This document shows positions 42,683 to 51,556 of a stretch of 64,000 nucleotides of DNA, one piece after another (the stretch's first letter is position 1; every line of letters begins with the position of its first letter). The translations under genes and the position numbers were made by a program. This DNA is from an uncultured Lachnospiraceae bacterium. Its GTDB lineage: Bacteria; Bacillota; Clostridia; Lachnospirales; Lachnospiraceae. The DNA lies in assembly GCA_910587955.1 (NCBI GenBank), contig CAJUNN010000006.1, positions 1 to 64,000 of the forward strand, read 5' to 3'. Below the pieces are notes generated by a model, which had not been told where the DNA came from, did no database searches, and saw only the letters and a list, made by a program, of their open reading frames with translations.

Positions 42683-42991
42683 ATGCAAAAGGAATTTTTG
42701 ATTGAGACACGCTCTGTTGCAGACGAAAAAGGAACCCTGCTGAATCTGAAATACTACCTGATCGAGGAGGAACCGCCCCAGTCCGCAGCCCCTCTCTACC
42801 GCATCTGTATCAAGAAATCCATCGCCGAACACCCCGGGGTAGAAGAGACCGAAAGCACGCCCCCGGTCTCCGACTCAGAACTTTTTACCCGCCAGGTGCT
42901 AAAGCAGCTCATCCAGAATGCAGTTACACCCGTCTGCCTTCTGGAAATCGTGGATGATATGATAACCCGGGAGGAAGGACAGGCTTCCTGA
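42683..42991 (+). CDS. Small conserved protein, DUF6514-like
   Basis: 102-aa soluble protein of unknown function. Pattern: an N-terminal beta segment (LNLKYYLIEEEPP, YRICIKKS), an acidic loop, and a C-terminal helical part ELFTRQVLKQLIQNAVTPVCLLEIVDDMI. It resembles, from memory, the Firmicute family DUF6514. Two ATGs follow each other; the second has the better spacing to GGAG. It is first of a three-gene unit with yigZ 10 bp downstream. Confidence 0.68.
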   Translation: MQKEFLIETRSVADEKGTLLNLKYYLIEEEPPQSAAPLYRICIKKSIAEHPGVEETESTPPVSDSELFTRQVLKQLIQNAVTPVCLLEIVDDMITREEGQAS

Positions 42992-43001
42992 AAGGAATCC
43001 T

Positions 43002-43667
43002 ATGCAAGAAACATACAAATTCTCCCATGCTCCTGGCGTAGGGGAAATTATTGAAAAAAAATCCCGTTTTATTGCTACCGTCGCACCTGTAAAAACAGAA
43101 GAAGACGCCCTGAAATTTATTGAGGGATGCAGAAAACAGTATTGGGATGCCTCCCACAACTGCACCGCTTTCACCATCGGAAGCAGGCACCAGCTCACCC
43201 GGTGCAGCGACGACGGAGAGCCGGCGGGAACTGCAGGAAGGCCCATGCTGGATGTACTCCTGGGCGAAGATATCCACGACACCGCCGTCGTGGTTACACG
43301 ATATTTCGGCGGCACACTCCTGGGAACCGGCGGCCTGGTACGCGCTTATTCCAAAGCCGTCCAGGAGGGACTGCGCCAGGCTGTGATTCTGGACAAACAC
43401 AGGGGAACACATCTTAGAATACATACCGACTACAACGATTTCGGCAAAGTCCAATATCTCCTGGGACAGCGCAAAATTCCCATACTCCAGTCCGATTATA
43501 CGGATGCGGTTTCTTTGGATATTCTGGTTCCCTGCGCCGCCTTGTCCGGGCTGATCCGCGATCTCACCGACGGAACCGGGGGACGTGCCGGGCTGGAGCC
43601 GGGAGACACATGCTGGTATGCCGTATCAAACGAAGAAATACTTTTGTTTGAGGAGGACGAAGCATGA
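43002..43667 (+). CDS. YigZ/IMPACT-family protein
   Basis: Conserved protein with an N-terminal UPF0029 (IMPACT) domain (about 1-115: KSRFIATVAPV, HNCTAFTIG, CSDDGEPAGTAGRPMLDVL, VVVTRYFGGTLLGTGGLVRAYS) and a C-terminal DUF1949 ferredoxin-like domain (about 135-195). Its eukaryotic relative regulates translation through GCN1; the bacterial role is not established. 221 aa. Its stop overlaps the CotH gene start (ATGA). Confidence 0.9.
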   Translation: MQETYKFSHAPGVGEIIEKKSRFIATVAPVKTEEDALKFIEGCRKQYWDASHNCTAFTIGSRHQLTRCSDDGEPAGTAGRPMLDVLLGEDIHDTAVVVTRYFGGTLLGTGGLVRAYSKAVQEGLRQAVILDKHRGTHLRIHTDYNDFGKVQYLLGQRKIPILQSDYTDAVSLDILVPCAALSGLIRDLTDGTGGRAGLEPGDTCWYAVSNEEILLFEEDEA

Positions 43668-46102
43668 AACTCTCTTCATTCCGAAAACGAAATTGGAGAT
43701 TTCTGGTTATTCTTGTGTCAGGCATGCTGTTCTTTCCGGCCTTTTTTCTGATGGAAAACTATGTAGCCGGGCAGACGGCAAATCCAGCCCTTCGCCTTTG
43801 CATCAATGAAGTCTGCACCCGCAATCCAGGTACGGACACGGAAGGCTATACCTCATATGAAGACTATATTGAGCTCTATAATCCTACGGACCAGGAAATC
43901 TCCCTGGAAAACATGTACCTTTCCGACACAAAAAAGAATTACACTCTGGCTCCTCTGCCAGAGGACGTAATCGAACCCGGCGGCTATTATGTGCTGTACG
44001 CCTCCGGTACTGCAAAATCCCCGGAGGAGGAATGCTGCCCATCGCTGCCTTTCCGTCTCTCCGGGGAAGAATCCCTGTATCTCTGCTACTGTGAAGAACC
44101 TTCCGGAAGTCCCCTCCGCCTGTTTCTGGCAGACTCCGTCTTTCTTCCGTCCCTTCCTCCCAATGCCGTATACGCCCGGAAGGAAGACGGCGGGAAAGAG
44201 TTTGCTGCTATGCGCCCTTCTCCCGGATGTTCCAACGGTATTTCTACTCTTGTTTTAAACGAACCTGTATTGTCGGCAGAAAGCGGTTTCTACGAGACCT
44301 CCCTCTCCCTTACCCTCTCTTCACCAGAGGGCTTTACCGTCCGCTATACCCTGGACGGAAGCGAGCCTTCCTTTGATTCCCCTATTTTCACGGAACCGCT
44401 GATCCTATCCGATCCCAGCCTTTCGGAAAACCTGTACTCTGCCCGGGAGGATATTGCTGCCCCCTCTGATCCTGTGGATAAAGCCGTAATTCTGCGTGCC
44501 GCCGCCTTTGACGAAAAGGGCAATTACAGCAATACCGTCACAGCCTCCTATTTTATAGGCTTTTGCGAAAAAGAAGGCTATGATAATATTTCCATTCTCT
44601 CTATCACCGCAGAGCCGGAAGATCTTTTCGGCTCTGACAGAGGTATCTATGTCCTGGGTTCCCGGTATGACGATGCCCGGAACGCCCTCCTGGTTTCCCC
44701 GGACATGATCTGGACACAGCTTCTCGACTACACCAACTACAACCTTTCCGGAGCGGATTCCGAGCGGACCGCCCATCTGGATTTTTTCGATGCGGATCAC
44801 TCCCTATCCTTCGCTCAGGAATGCGGAGTCCGCATCCGGGGAAACGAATCCCGGAGCTTCCCCCAGAAAAGCTTTTCCCTCTTTTCCCGCAGCCGCTATG
44901 GGGCTAAAACTTTCACTCCCGATTTTTTTGAAAATGAATTTTCCTCTTCTGATATAATTCTAAATACGGGCCAGGATCTGAAAAAGGTATTTTTCTTTTC
45001 CCTGGTGAAAGACCGGGAAGCTGCCGTCCAGCAGTATCTCCCCTGCCAGGTATTTCTCAACGGGGAATACTGGGGCATGTACTATCTGATGGAAAAATAC
45101 TCCGCCGAATGGATAGGGAACATTTACCATCTGGACCCGGAAAATATCCTTCTTATCAAAGCCACCCGGGAAGTCCAGGACGGTAAACCGGAAGATATTT
45201 CCCGATTCCGGGAACTGCGTGACTATCTAACCCTGGACATGTCTGATCCGGAAATCTATGAACGCCTTCTGGAACAGATGGATATGCAGAGTTTTATTGA
45301 CTGGATGTGTATCAACATTTATATAGGCAACACAGACAGCAAGCCCTTGGGCGGCAATGTTTTTACCTGGCAGACCACTGCTCCCGACGGCAGCAGGTAC
45401 GGCGACGGGAAATGGCGATGGATGCTCTATGATCTGGATTCCTCCCTGGGAGTGGGCATCCAGCTTCCCGATACGCCTGCCTACGCCATTGACTCCTTTA
45501 CCGAGCATGCCGGTTTCGCCCCTTGCGGTTTCCTGGACGACGATCCCATGCCTGCCCTGATGGAAAGCGAAGCCTTCCGCCAACAGTTTGTACTCACTTT
45601 TATGGATCTGGCAAACGAAAATTTCCGGGCCTCCAAAGCCTTGGCTCTGCTGGATTCCATAGAATCCCGGTATGCCGGCAGCGCGGACAAAAGCTATGCC
45701 AGATGGAACACCAATCCTGCAGATCTTCCTTTCCATGAACAGATAGGGGAACTGCGCCAGTTCTTTACAAACCGTTACGAAGCCATTGTCCCCTGCCTTG
45801 CCGAACACTTTTCCCTGGAGGGCAGCCTTGTACCCCTCTCCCTCTCCTCAAACATGCCGCAGGGAGGAAGCGTAACACTGAACACTTTGACGCCGGATTT
45901 GGAGGCCGGGGAATGGACCGGGAATTATTATACGGATTACCCCTTAACCCTTACGGCTGAAGCTTCAGACGGATTTATTTTTCAGGGATGGGAGGTCTCC
46001 GGCTCCGCCGTTACGGCAGGAGAGAATCACTCTGAGAAAATACAGATACGGCTCCGGGATGGGGAAAATCAAGTCCGGGCCATATTTTCAAAACTCCCCT
46101 GA
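43664..46102 (+). CDS. CotH-kinase-family surface protein with lamin-tail domain
   Basis: 812 aa. A single N-terminal membrane/signal helix (about 12-32) is followed by a lamin-tail domain (about 45-160, LCINEVCTRNPG), a chitobiase-C-like beta domain (about 205-300, VRYTLDGSEPSFDSP), a CotH kinase domain (about 315-700, VRIRGNESRSFPQKSFSLF and RWMLYDLDSSLG) and a C-terminal repeat-like domain (GFIFQGWEVSG). CotH kinases phosphorylate spore coat proteins in Bacillus; non-spore versions with these domains occur on clostridial surfaces, often with unknown targets. No dockerin or sortase signal is visible. Confidence 0.87.
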   Translation: MKLSSFRKRNWRFLVILVSGMLFFPAFFLMENYVAGQTANPALRLCINEVCTRNPGTDTEGYTSYEDYIELYNPTDQEISLENMYLSDTKKNYTLAPLPEDVIEPGGYYVLYASGTAKSPEEECCPSLPFRLSGEESLYLCYCEEPSGSPLRLFLADSVFLPSLPPNAVYARKEDGGKEFAAMRPSPGCSNGISTLVLNEPVLSAESGFYETSLSLTLSSPEGFTVRYTLDGSEPSFDSPIFTEPLILSDPSLSENLYSAREDIAAPSDPVDKAVILRAAAFDEKGNYSNTVTASYFIGFCEKEGYDNISILSITAEPEDLFGSDRGIYVLGSRYDDARNALLVSPDMIWTQLLDYTNYNLSGADSERTAHLDFFDADHSLSFAQECGVRIRGNESRSFPQKSFSLFSRSRYGAKTFTPDFFENEFSSSDIILNTGQDLKKVFFFSLVKDREAAVQQYLPCQVFLNGEYWGMYYLMEKYSAEWIGNIYHLDPENILLIKATREVQDGKPEDISRFRELRDYLTLDMSDPEIYERLLEQMDMQSFIDWMCINIYIGNTDSKPLGGNVFTWQTTAPDGSRYGDGKWRWMLYDLDSSLGVGIQLPDTPAYAIDSFTEHAGFAPCGFLDDDPMPALMESEAFRQQFVLTFMDLANENFRASKALALLDSIESRYAGSADKSYARWNTNPADLPFHEQIGELRQFFTNRYEAIVPCLAEHFSLEGSLVPLSLSSNMPQGGSVTLNTLTPDLEAGEWTGNYYTDYPLTLTAEASDGFIFQGWEVSGSAVTAGENHSEKIQIRLRDGENQVRAIFSKLP

Positions 46103-46133
46103 CAGAAAATACCAGCCCCTTGGACCGCGCCAA

Positions 46134-46175
46134 AAGAGCCCTGCGAAATCTCTTCGCAAGGCTCTTGCATTTTTT
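46134..46175. terminator. Terminator between the CotH and ulaF-like genes
   Basis: AAGAGCC (46134-46140) with GGCTCTT (46160-46166), and inner GCGAA/TTCGC (46143-46147/46153-46157), followed by a T-run to 46175. It reaches the ulaF stop codon, so it serves convergent units. Confidence 0.85.
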
Positions 46176-46869
46176 ATCTCTTAATCTGCCCGTAATAAGC
46201 ATTTGCCCCATGCTTTCTCAGGAAGTGCTTATCCTGAATTACCTGGGGCGCCGGAGCCACGCCCGGCTTCAGAAGCTCCGTGCGGCAGGCCATCTTCGCC
46301 ACTTCCTCCAGAACCACTGCGTTGTGTACGGCATTGTCTGCATCCTTGCCCCAGGTAAAGGGACCGTGGTTGGTGCAGAGAACGCCGGGAATGTGCATGG
46401 GATTCTTTCCCCGGAAGGTTTCGATAATCACAAGGCCCGTGTTCTTCTCATACTCCCCGTTAATCTCCTCTTCCGTGAGACTCCTGGCACAGGGAATCTC
46501 CCCGTAGAAATAGTCTGCATGGGTGGTTCCGTAACAGGGAATACTGCGCCCTGCCTGAGCCCAGGAGGTAGCCCAGGGAGAATGGGTGTGTACAATTCCC
46601 CCTACCTCCGGAAATGCTTTATAGAGTTCCAGATGGGTAGGCGTGTCGGAAGAAGGATTGTAATCACCCTCCACCTTATTGCCGTCCAAATCCATCACCA
46701 CCATATCTTCCGGCCTAAGCTCATCGTAATCCACACCGCTGGGTTTGATTACGAACAAGCCGGATGCCCGATCGATTCCGCTGACATTTCCCCATGTATA
46801 AGTGATCAGCCCTCTTCTGGGGAGCTCCATATTTGCTTCATAAACCTGTTTTTTTAATTCTTCCAACAT
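46174..46869 (-). CDS. ulaF: L-ribulose-5-phosphate 4-epimerase (UlaF/AraD/SgbE)
   Basis: Converts L-ribulose 5-phosphate into D-xylulose 5-phosphate, the last step of ascorbate and arabinose breakdown. 231 aa, class II aldolase fold. It has GNVSGID (27-33), zinc ligands His94 and His96 (HTHS) and His168 (TNHGPF), and the catalytic Asp119 in HADYFYGEIPCAR. Being the last gene of the ascorbate locus favours UlaF over AraD. Confidence 0.92.
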   Translation of the reverse strand: MLEELKKQVYEANMELPRRGLITYTWGNVSGIDRASGLFVIKPSGVDYDELRPEDMVVMDLDGNKVEGDYNPSSDTPTHLELYKAFPEVGGIVHTHSPWATSWAQAGRSIPCYGTTHADYFYGEIPCARSLTEEEINGEYEKNTGLVIIETFRGKNPMHIPGVLCTNHGPFTWGKDADNAVHNAVVLEEVAKMACRTELLKPGVAPAPQVIQDKHFLRKHGANAYYGQIKR

Positions 46870-46871
46870 TT

Positions 46872-47720
46872 CTATTCATTCTCCTTTTTATCCAATAATG
46901 CCCGCATGGTACGGTTGGCAAAGGAAAGATCCTCTCTCCAGTTCTCCTTGCCCAGATACCAAAATTCCGTTACAAATTTCCGTACTCCCATAGCCCAGGC
47001 CGTATCAATCATGGCCGGGAAATCTACCTGGCCCTCTCCGTACATCATATCCCGGAATTTACCCGGAACCGTCTCTTTCAGGTGCATAGCTACAATATGC
47101 CCCTGACAGCTTCCTAAATCCTCCTGTACGTCCGTTCCATAGGAAAGCGCCGCATTGTTGATATTGCCGCAGTCGGGATAAACGTTCAAATACACAGAAT
47201 TTATCTGTTTTACATAATTCATGGATTTCCCGCAGGTATTCATAAACTCTGTTTCCATGGTTTCAAAACCCATAAGAACCCCTGCTTTGGCTGCCATCCA
47301 GGTACATTTTTTCAGGTTCTCCCCAAACCGGGCCACTGTCTCCGGCGTGGACTCGTCATAATAAACGTCATAACCTGCAAGCTGGATAATGCGCACGCCC
47401 AGATCATCGGCCAGCTGGATGGCTTTCTCCATAATCTCCATCCCTCGGGCACATACGGCCGGGTCGCTGCTGCCGATGGGGTATTTCCGGTGGCCGGACA
47501 GACACATGGTGCGGATAGGAATCCCCTCCTCATACATGGTCTTTACCAACTCCAGACGCTCCTCCTTCGTCCACTCCAGACGCGCCAGTTTTTCATCCGT
47601 CTCATCAATACTGATTTCCACGAAATCATAGCCAGCCTCCTTCGCCGCCGTAAGTTTCTCCTTCCAGGTCAGATCTTTGGGCATGGCTTTCTCATATAAA
47701 CCGATTGTATAAGCACTCAT
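46872..47720 (-). CDS. ulaE: L-ribulose-5-phosphate 3-epimerase (UlaE/SgbU)
   Basis: Converts L-xylulose 5-phosphate into L-ribulose 5-phosphate. 282-aa TIM barrel of the xylose-isomerase-like family, with GYDFVEISIDETDEKLARLEW, then IRTMCLSGHRKYPIGS and metal-site residues in GFETMETEFMNTCG and MHLKETVPG. It sits 2 bp upstream of ulaF. Its substrate normally comes from UlaD, which is not found in this window. Confidence 0.92.
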   Translation of the reverse strand: MSAYTIGLYEKAMPKDLTWKEKLTAAKEAGYDFVEISIDETDEKLARLEWTKEERLELVKTMYEEGIPIRTMCLSGHRKYPIGSSDPAVCARGMEIMEKAIQLADDLGVRIIQLAGYDVYYDESTPETVARFGENLKKCTWMAAKAGVLMGFETMETEFMNTCGKSMNYVKQINSVYLNVYPDCGNINNAALSYGTDVQEDLGSCQGHIVAMHLKETVPGKFRDMMYGEGQVDFPAMIDTAWAMGVRKFVTEFWYLGKENWREDLSFANRTMRALLDKKENE

Positions 47721-47738
47721 TTCAGCATCCTTCCCGCC

Positions 47739-48785
47739 CTACAGGCTTTCGATCTCATAGAAAGCAATCTCGTCAATCTCCCGGTTGGTGGACACCAGGC
47801 CCGCTTTGCCATCTTTTGGGTACACCCGCACATTAGCCGGTCCTACGTCACTGTCCAGGACTTCCATCACATAACCGCTTCCGTCATAAGTACATGCCAG
47901 CAGATCCCTGCGTCCTTTCCGGTGGCCGATAATGGCCGCACCCTTCCCATAGATTTCCGCTCCCCAAATGCCGTGGGCAAATTCATAAGACTCCTCAAAG
48001 GTATGAATACAGGTATATGCTCCCTCCACCTTTTTATAAATCTTAACCGTATCTCCATGGAAGGGAGTCATCACCAGCATCTCCAACTCCCCATCCCCGT
48101 CAAAGTCCGCAAAGGTCATATCGCTGGCCGCATCTCCCGTAAGGGTCTCCACACTCCAGCTGCCGCCCTGTGCCAAAGGAGGCGTCACCTTGAAAATCCC
48201 GTTGTCCGCAGCCACCGCCGCCCAGACACCATCCGCCTCTTCTACCCGGCAGTACCCGTGGTTTTTCAGAAGGCCTTCCTTCAGCGACGTCAGTTTCAGG
48301 GGATGCTCCCCATCTACGCTGCTTAAATCTTTCGGAAGTTCTCCCACCCAGATTTTTCCCGGACTGCTCCAGTCATCCTTCTCCTCATGGCCGGACTTCA
48401 GCGTGCAGGCAATGAGATAGTTCACACCGCCGGCAGTCAGTACATCAAAGCGGTGTACAAAAGGAAGCTCTGCCATAGTCCGGATCTCCCAGTCGTCTTT
48501 TCCCCTGGGAGAGGCCAGAACAATCTTTGCCTCCTTGGAATCATTGGGGGAGTAGAACTTGTGAGTGGCAAGAAATTCCCCGTTGCTGCCCGGAACCTGC
48601 ACCATAGTCATGGTGCCGCCCGGTCCTTCCCAGACAGTCTCCTCCAAGTTCCCGTCCAAATCAAACATCAGACACTTATTTACCTTCTCCGCCGCAACCA
48701 GCAGATGTTCCGCCCCATTGTAAGACAGGGGACAGATGGAATAGCATTTCTCCAGTTCATGTGTCCTGATTTTGTTAATTTTCAT
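47739..48785 (-). CDS. Beta-propeller-like protein of the ascorbate locus, unknown function
   Basis: 348 aa, no signal peptide or membrane helix. Repeated beta blades are suggested by recurring hydrophobic strand pairs; one FG-GAP/VCBS-like calcium motif is clear (FADFDGDGELEMLVMTPF, about 218-236). Others look degenerate (YGKGAAIIGHRKGRRDLLACTY). It lies between the DeoR-type regulator and ulaE in one tight gene run, so it is probably involved in the same pathway, as a lactonase, isomerase or sensor; none of these is proven by motifs. Confidence 0.7.
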   Translation of the reverse strand: MKINKIRTHELEKCYSICPLSYNGAEHLLVAAEKVNKCLMFDLDGNLEETVWEGPGGTMTMVQVPGSNGEFLATHKFYSPNDSKEAKIVLASPRGKDDWEIRTMAELPFVHRFDVLTAGGVNYLIACTLKSGHEEKDDWSSPGKIWVGELPKDLSSVDGEHPLKLTSLKEGLLKNHGYCRVEEADGVWAAVAADNGIFKVTPPLAQGGSWSVETLTGDAASDMTFADFDGDGELEMLVMTPFHGDTVKIYKKVEGAYTCIHTFEESYEFAHGIWGAEIYGKGAAIIGHRKGRRDLLACTYDGSGYVMEVLDSDVGPANVRVYPKDGKAGLVSTNREIDEIAFYEIESL

Positions 48786-48794
48786 TGTATTCTC

Positions 48795-49559
48795 CTAATC
48801 TACCTGGTGTACCCAGGCGCCTCTTTCCCGGAACTCCCGGACCAGCTGTATGGGTGCATCCTTATCCGTAATGATATTGGCGATCAGTTCCGGCGGACAG
48901 GAAACAAAGCTGCTTCTCTTCCCGAACTTGGAACAGTCCGCCAAAATGTAGGACGCCTTGCTGACCCGTTCAAACATCATCTGATTCAGATTGACCTCAT
49001 TGAGCAGTTCCGTTGTCATCCCTGTATCCGGGCAGAGCCCGCCGCATCCCATAAAGCTTTTTCGCGCTGTCACCTGTGTCAGGTTATTCATGGCAAAATC
49101 TCCTACCATTGCACCCTTCACATAGCGGAGCTCTCCGCCCAGCAGGACTACCGTAGCCTGGGATGGATTTTTTTCATTGATAATATTTCCGTTATTTGTT
49201 ATAATCGTTACATTTCTGCTGGTAATGTACTTTACCATAGCCAGGGCCGTCGAGCTGGTATTAATAAAAATACTGTCTCCGTCTTCTACCAGACTCGCCG
49301 CGTATCTGGCGATTTTCTCCTTCCGGAAAAGTCTTGGGTTCTCCCCATTGCCCTCGCCAACCTGATTGCTGTTCCGGGCGCCTCCGTAAAAGCGCTCCAG
49401 CAGCCTGTGATCTTCCAGAAATTGGAGATCCCTCCGAATAGTCAAGGGAGATACCTGGAATTTCTCCGCCAGGTGATTCACCGTCACATCGCCGTTTTCA
49501 CGAACGATTTCCAATACTTTTTCTCTCCGGCTGTTTACAATCGAACGACTCATCTTCAT
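48795..49559 (-). CDS. DeoR-family transcriptional regulator of the ascorbate locus
   Basis: 254 aa. N-terminal winged helix (about 8-60: REKVLEIVRENGDVTVNHLAEKFQVSPLTIRRDL) and DeoRC sensor domain (about 78-235) with a sugar-phosphate-binding pattern (IFINTSSTALAMVKYI, MGCGGLCPDTGMTTELLNE). This is the UlaR/GlpR class, usually a repressor released by a phosphorylated intermediate. A terminator lies upstream after ulaB, so the regulator may start a second transcript with the propeller-like gene, ulaE and ulaF. Confidence 0.9.
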   Translation of the reverse strand: MKMSRSIVNSRREKVLEIVRENGDVTVNHLAEKFQVSPLTIRRDLQFLEDHRLLERFYGGARNSNQVGEGNGENPRLFRKEKIARYAASLVEDGDSIFINTSSTALAMVKYITSRNVTIITNNGNIINEKNPSQATVVLLGGELRYVKGAMVGDFAMNNLTQVTARKSFMGCGGLCPDTGMTTELLNEVNLNQMMFERVSKASYILADCSKFGKRSSFVSCPPELIANIITDKDAPIQLVREFRERGAWVHQVD

Positions 49560-49606
49560 GGTTTTCCCCTCCCCGCCACAAAGGTTTCTAAGCCGCAGAC
49601 AGCAAA

Positions 49607-49684
49607 AAGAACGCTCTGCGCTCTTTCTACTGTCATGAATACAAGGGTTATCCCCAAAATCCCACCGGATTCCGAGAATAACCC
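49607..49684 (-). terminator. Terminator region after ulaB
   Basis: AAGAACGC (49607-49614) and GCGCTCTT (49618-49625) form a tight stem followed on the minus strand by five T. A second stem GGGTTAT/ATAACCC (49645-49651/49678-49684) lies before it. Together they fill most of the 148-bp gap between ulaB and the regulator. Confidence 0.6.
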
Positions 49685-49707
49685 CTCGCTTTCTTTTTTT
49701 CAGCCGC

Positions 49708-50004
49708 TTAATCCAGAGGAACGCCGGATTCTTTCAATTTCTCCTCCATCTCAGCCTGAGACATTACATTCTTCAGGCCAATGACGGTCGTTCCCTTTTT
49801 TTCCGCATCCTTAAACATCGAAATAAAATTCAGCGGACAGAAAACCACATCAAACTGGCTTGCAGCACTCTTGCCCTCAGATAAGGAACAATGATGCAGC
49901 TTTCCTACTTTCAGCCCCAGAGACTTTATCACCTTCTCCGTGGTCATCTTCATCATCAGACTTGTCCCTGCGCCATTTGCACAGCAAACTAAAATGTTCA
50001 ACAT
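49708..50004 (-). CDS. ulaB: PTS ascorbate-type IIB component
   Basis: 98-aa phosphocarrier. The phosphorylated cysteine is Cys8 in CANGAGTS (8-15), the CxxGxGTS loop of lactose/ascorbate IIB proteins. It takes phosphate from the IIA component and passes it to ascorbate at UlaA. Located 43 bp after ulaA. Confidence 0.92.
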   Translation of the reverse strand: MLNILVCCANGAGTSLMMKMTTEKVIKSLGLKVGKLHHCSLSEGKSAASQFDVVFCPLNFISMFKDAEKKGTTVIGLKNVMSQAEMEEKLKESGVPLD

Positions 50005-50047
50005 CTCTTTTTTTCCTCCAATATCTTAAATTATAACAGCAGTTTAA

Positions 50048-50878
50048 TCAGCCTTTCTTAGCCTTCAGCTCCTTGTATGCCTCGTAATCTTCTGTCATCA
50101 AGAAATAACCTTCTTTGTCCTTCCTGTACTGCATCTGGGGAATCGCCAGGAGCGCGACAACCACAACCGCAAGGCCCACATAGCTTAAATACTTCATCAG
50201 AACCGTGAACACCGGCCATACTACCGCCCAGTCCCACATGCCTAAGTATCCCCCGTAGGCTGCCATTCCAACCCAGCTTGCGATAACCGCAGAGCCGAAT
50301 ACCTGGCAGAGTCCGGAGATGAACGGCAAGATGATTGCTGCCTTAAGACCGCCCTTGTTATTAGCATACACCGCAATCGTCGCATTGTCAAAGAATACCG
50401 GAACAAATCCTGCAATTACAAGCACGGGGCTCTTCAAAAGAATCAATGCGCCGATTGCCAGGAATTGTCCCACTGCGCCTGCCAGAAATCCGATAGGCAC
50501 TGCGTTGGGAGAACCAAAGCCGTAGGATACCGCACAGTCAACACCGGGTACGGAACCGGGAAGAAGTTTATTGGCAATACCCTGGAAGGAATTGGTCAGC
50601 TCCGTTACAAAGGTGCGGACACCCAACTGCAGAATCGCCAGATATACGGCAAAGTTCAGACAGGTAGTCAGGATGTAGAACAAAAAGCTTGCATTCTCTC
50701 CCAGGAATCCGGCTTCCACCAGGTAATCACGGCCCAGAAGCAGCAAAATCGCGCCGAAGAACAGAATCATCAGTAATGCCGTACATACCATATTCTCGTT
50801 AAACATAGACATGAATCCCGGAAGTTCCAAATCCTCCAGCTTCTTGGACTCTTTCTTGCCGTCCTTGCCTTTTCCCAT
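50048..50878 (-). CDS. UlaA C-terminal part (frame after the internal stop)
   Basis: 276 aa from the first ATG after the TGA. It contains the second half of the permease: KKLEDLELPGFMSMFNENMV (linker), about six helices with LGVRTFVTELTNSFQGI and GVDCAVSYGFGSPNAVPIGF, and a C-terminal cytoplasmic tail. Possible reinitiation product; RBS GGAG is very close (3 bases). Confidence 0.6.
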   Translation of the reverse strand: MGKGKDGKKESKKLEDLELPGFMSMFNENMVCTALLMILFFGAILLLLGRDYLVEAGFLGENASFLFYILTTCLNFAVYLAILQLGVRTFVTELTNSFQGIANKLLPGSVPGVDCAVSYGFGSPNAVPIGFLAGAVGQFLAIGALILLKSPVLVIAGFVPVFFDNATIAVYANNKGGLKAAIILPFISGLCQVFGSAVIASWVGMAAYGGYLGMWDWAVVWPVFTVLMKYLSYVGLAVVVVALLAIPQMQYRKDKEGYFLMTEDYEAYKELKAKKG

Positions 50879-50890
50879 CTTCTCCGCAAT

Positions 50891-51535
50891 TCAGGAGAAC
50901 AAGGCTACTGCAAACATCTGCTGATGCGCCAGGCAGAAGCCTGCGCCGTCCGTCAGTTCCTGGGTGGGTTTGATGGTCAGGTTGGAGCCCACTGCCCAGT
51001 AGCAGCCGAGAACCAGCGCCATAACGATGAGAATCGCCGTGTTGTTATTGCTGGAAGCCAGCGCCGGAAGGGCAAACAGGATGAGCCAATATGCGGTAGA
51101 TGCCTGCTGGACCTGTACATGCCCTGTGGTAAACAAGGCGCGCAGTTTCGTAAGTTTGCTGAAACGTACCAGCAGAATGTTTACGATAAACGCAATCAGC
51201 AGGAGCATCATCACCTGGGAGAAGGATTTTCCAAAAACCTCTTCCACACCTGCAGTCACTGCGTTCTGGCCGAAATATGGGTCAATAACCATGGCGTCCA
51301 GGTTAAAGCGATCCTTCAGTCCTACCAGTACCGGCCGGAAATTGCTTACCAGTCCGCCGGAACCCACAGCCAGAATCATGTAGCCTACTACAGCTTTGAT
51401 GGTGCCACCCAACACATCATACCAGGGTTTCTTCAGAAGCACATAGCCCAGCAGAACAATCAAGCCGATCATCCATGCCGGCTGCTGCAAAATATTTGTA
51501 GCAAAATATGACCACGCATTCATCAAAAAATTCAT
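50891..51535 (-). CDS. UlaA N-terminal part (frame up to the internal stop)
   Basis: 214 aa, first half of the ascorbate permease: GGTIKAVVGYMILAVGSGGLVSNF and TTGHVQVQQASTAYW segments and the KPTQELTDGAGFCLAHQQMFA region, then the TGA. GGGAGG six bases before the ATG makes the start firm. Alone it would be unlikely to transport. Confidence 0.65.
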   Translation of the reverse strand: MNFLMNAWSYFATNILQQPAWMIGLIVLLGYVLLKKPWYDVLGGTIKAVVGYMILAVGSGGLVSNFRPVLVGLKDRFNLDAMVIDPYFGQNAVTAGVEEVFGKSFSQVMMLLLIAFIVNILLVRFSKLTKLRALFTTGHVQVQQASTAYWLILFALPALASSNNNTAILIVMALVLGCYWAVGSNLTIKPTQELTDGAGFCLAHQQMFAVALFS

Positions 51536-51556
51536 ACAAATCCTCCCTTAGTTAAA

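Larger units (their letters stand above)
50048..51535 (-). pseudogene. ulaA: ulaA, PTS ascorbate IIC permease, interrupted by in-frame TGA
   Basis: A 496-codon frame coding for an UlaA-type permease, open throughout except for one TGA at 50891-50893 (codon 215). Both halves match the family and run in the same frame. Around the stop the sequence reads HQQMFAVALFS-stop-IAEKMGKG where E. coli UlaA, as I recall it, has HQQQFASWIAYK. The lost residue is therefore a Trp, and one G-to-A change (TGG to TGA) explains it. Either a recent null mutation, a sequencing error, readthrough, or split translation (ATG at 50878 with GGAG three bases upstream). Confidence 0.75.

Noticed and set aside
50891..50893. 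Selenocysteine at the ulaA TGA
   Set aside because: The aligned residue in UlaA is Trp, not Cys, and no SECIS-like hairpin is evident directly after the codon.
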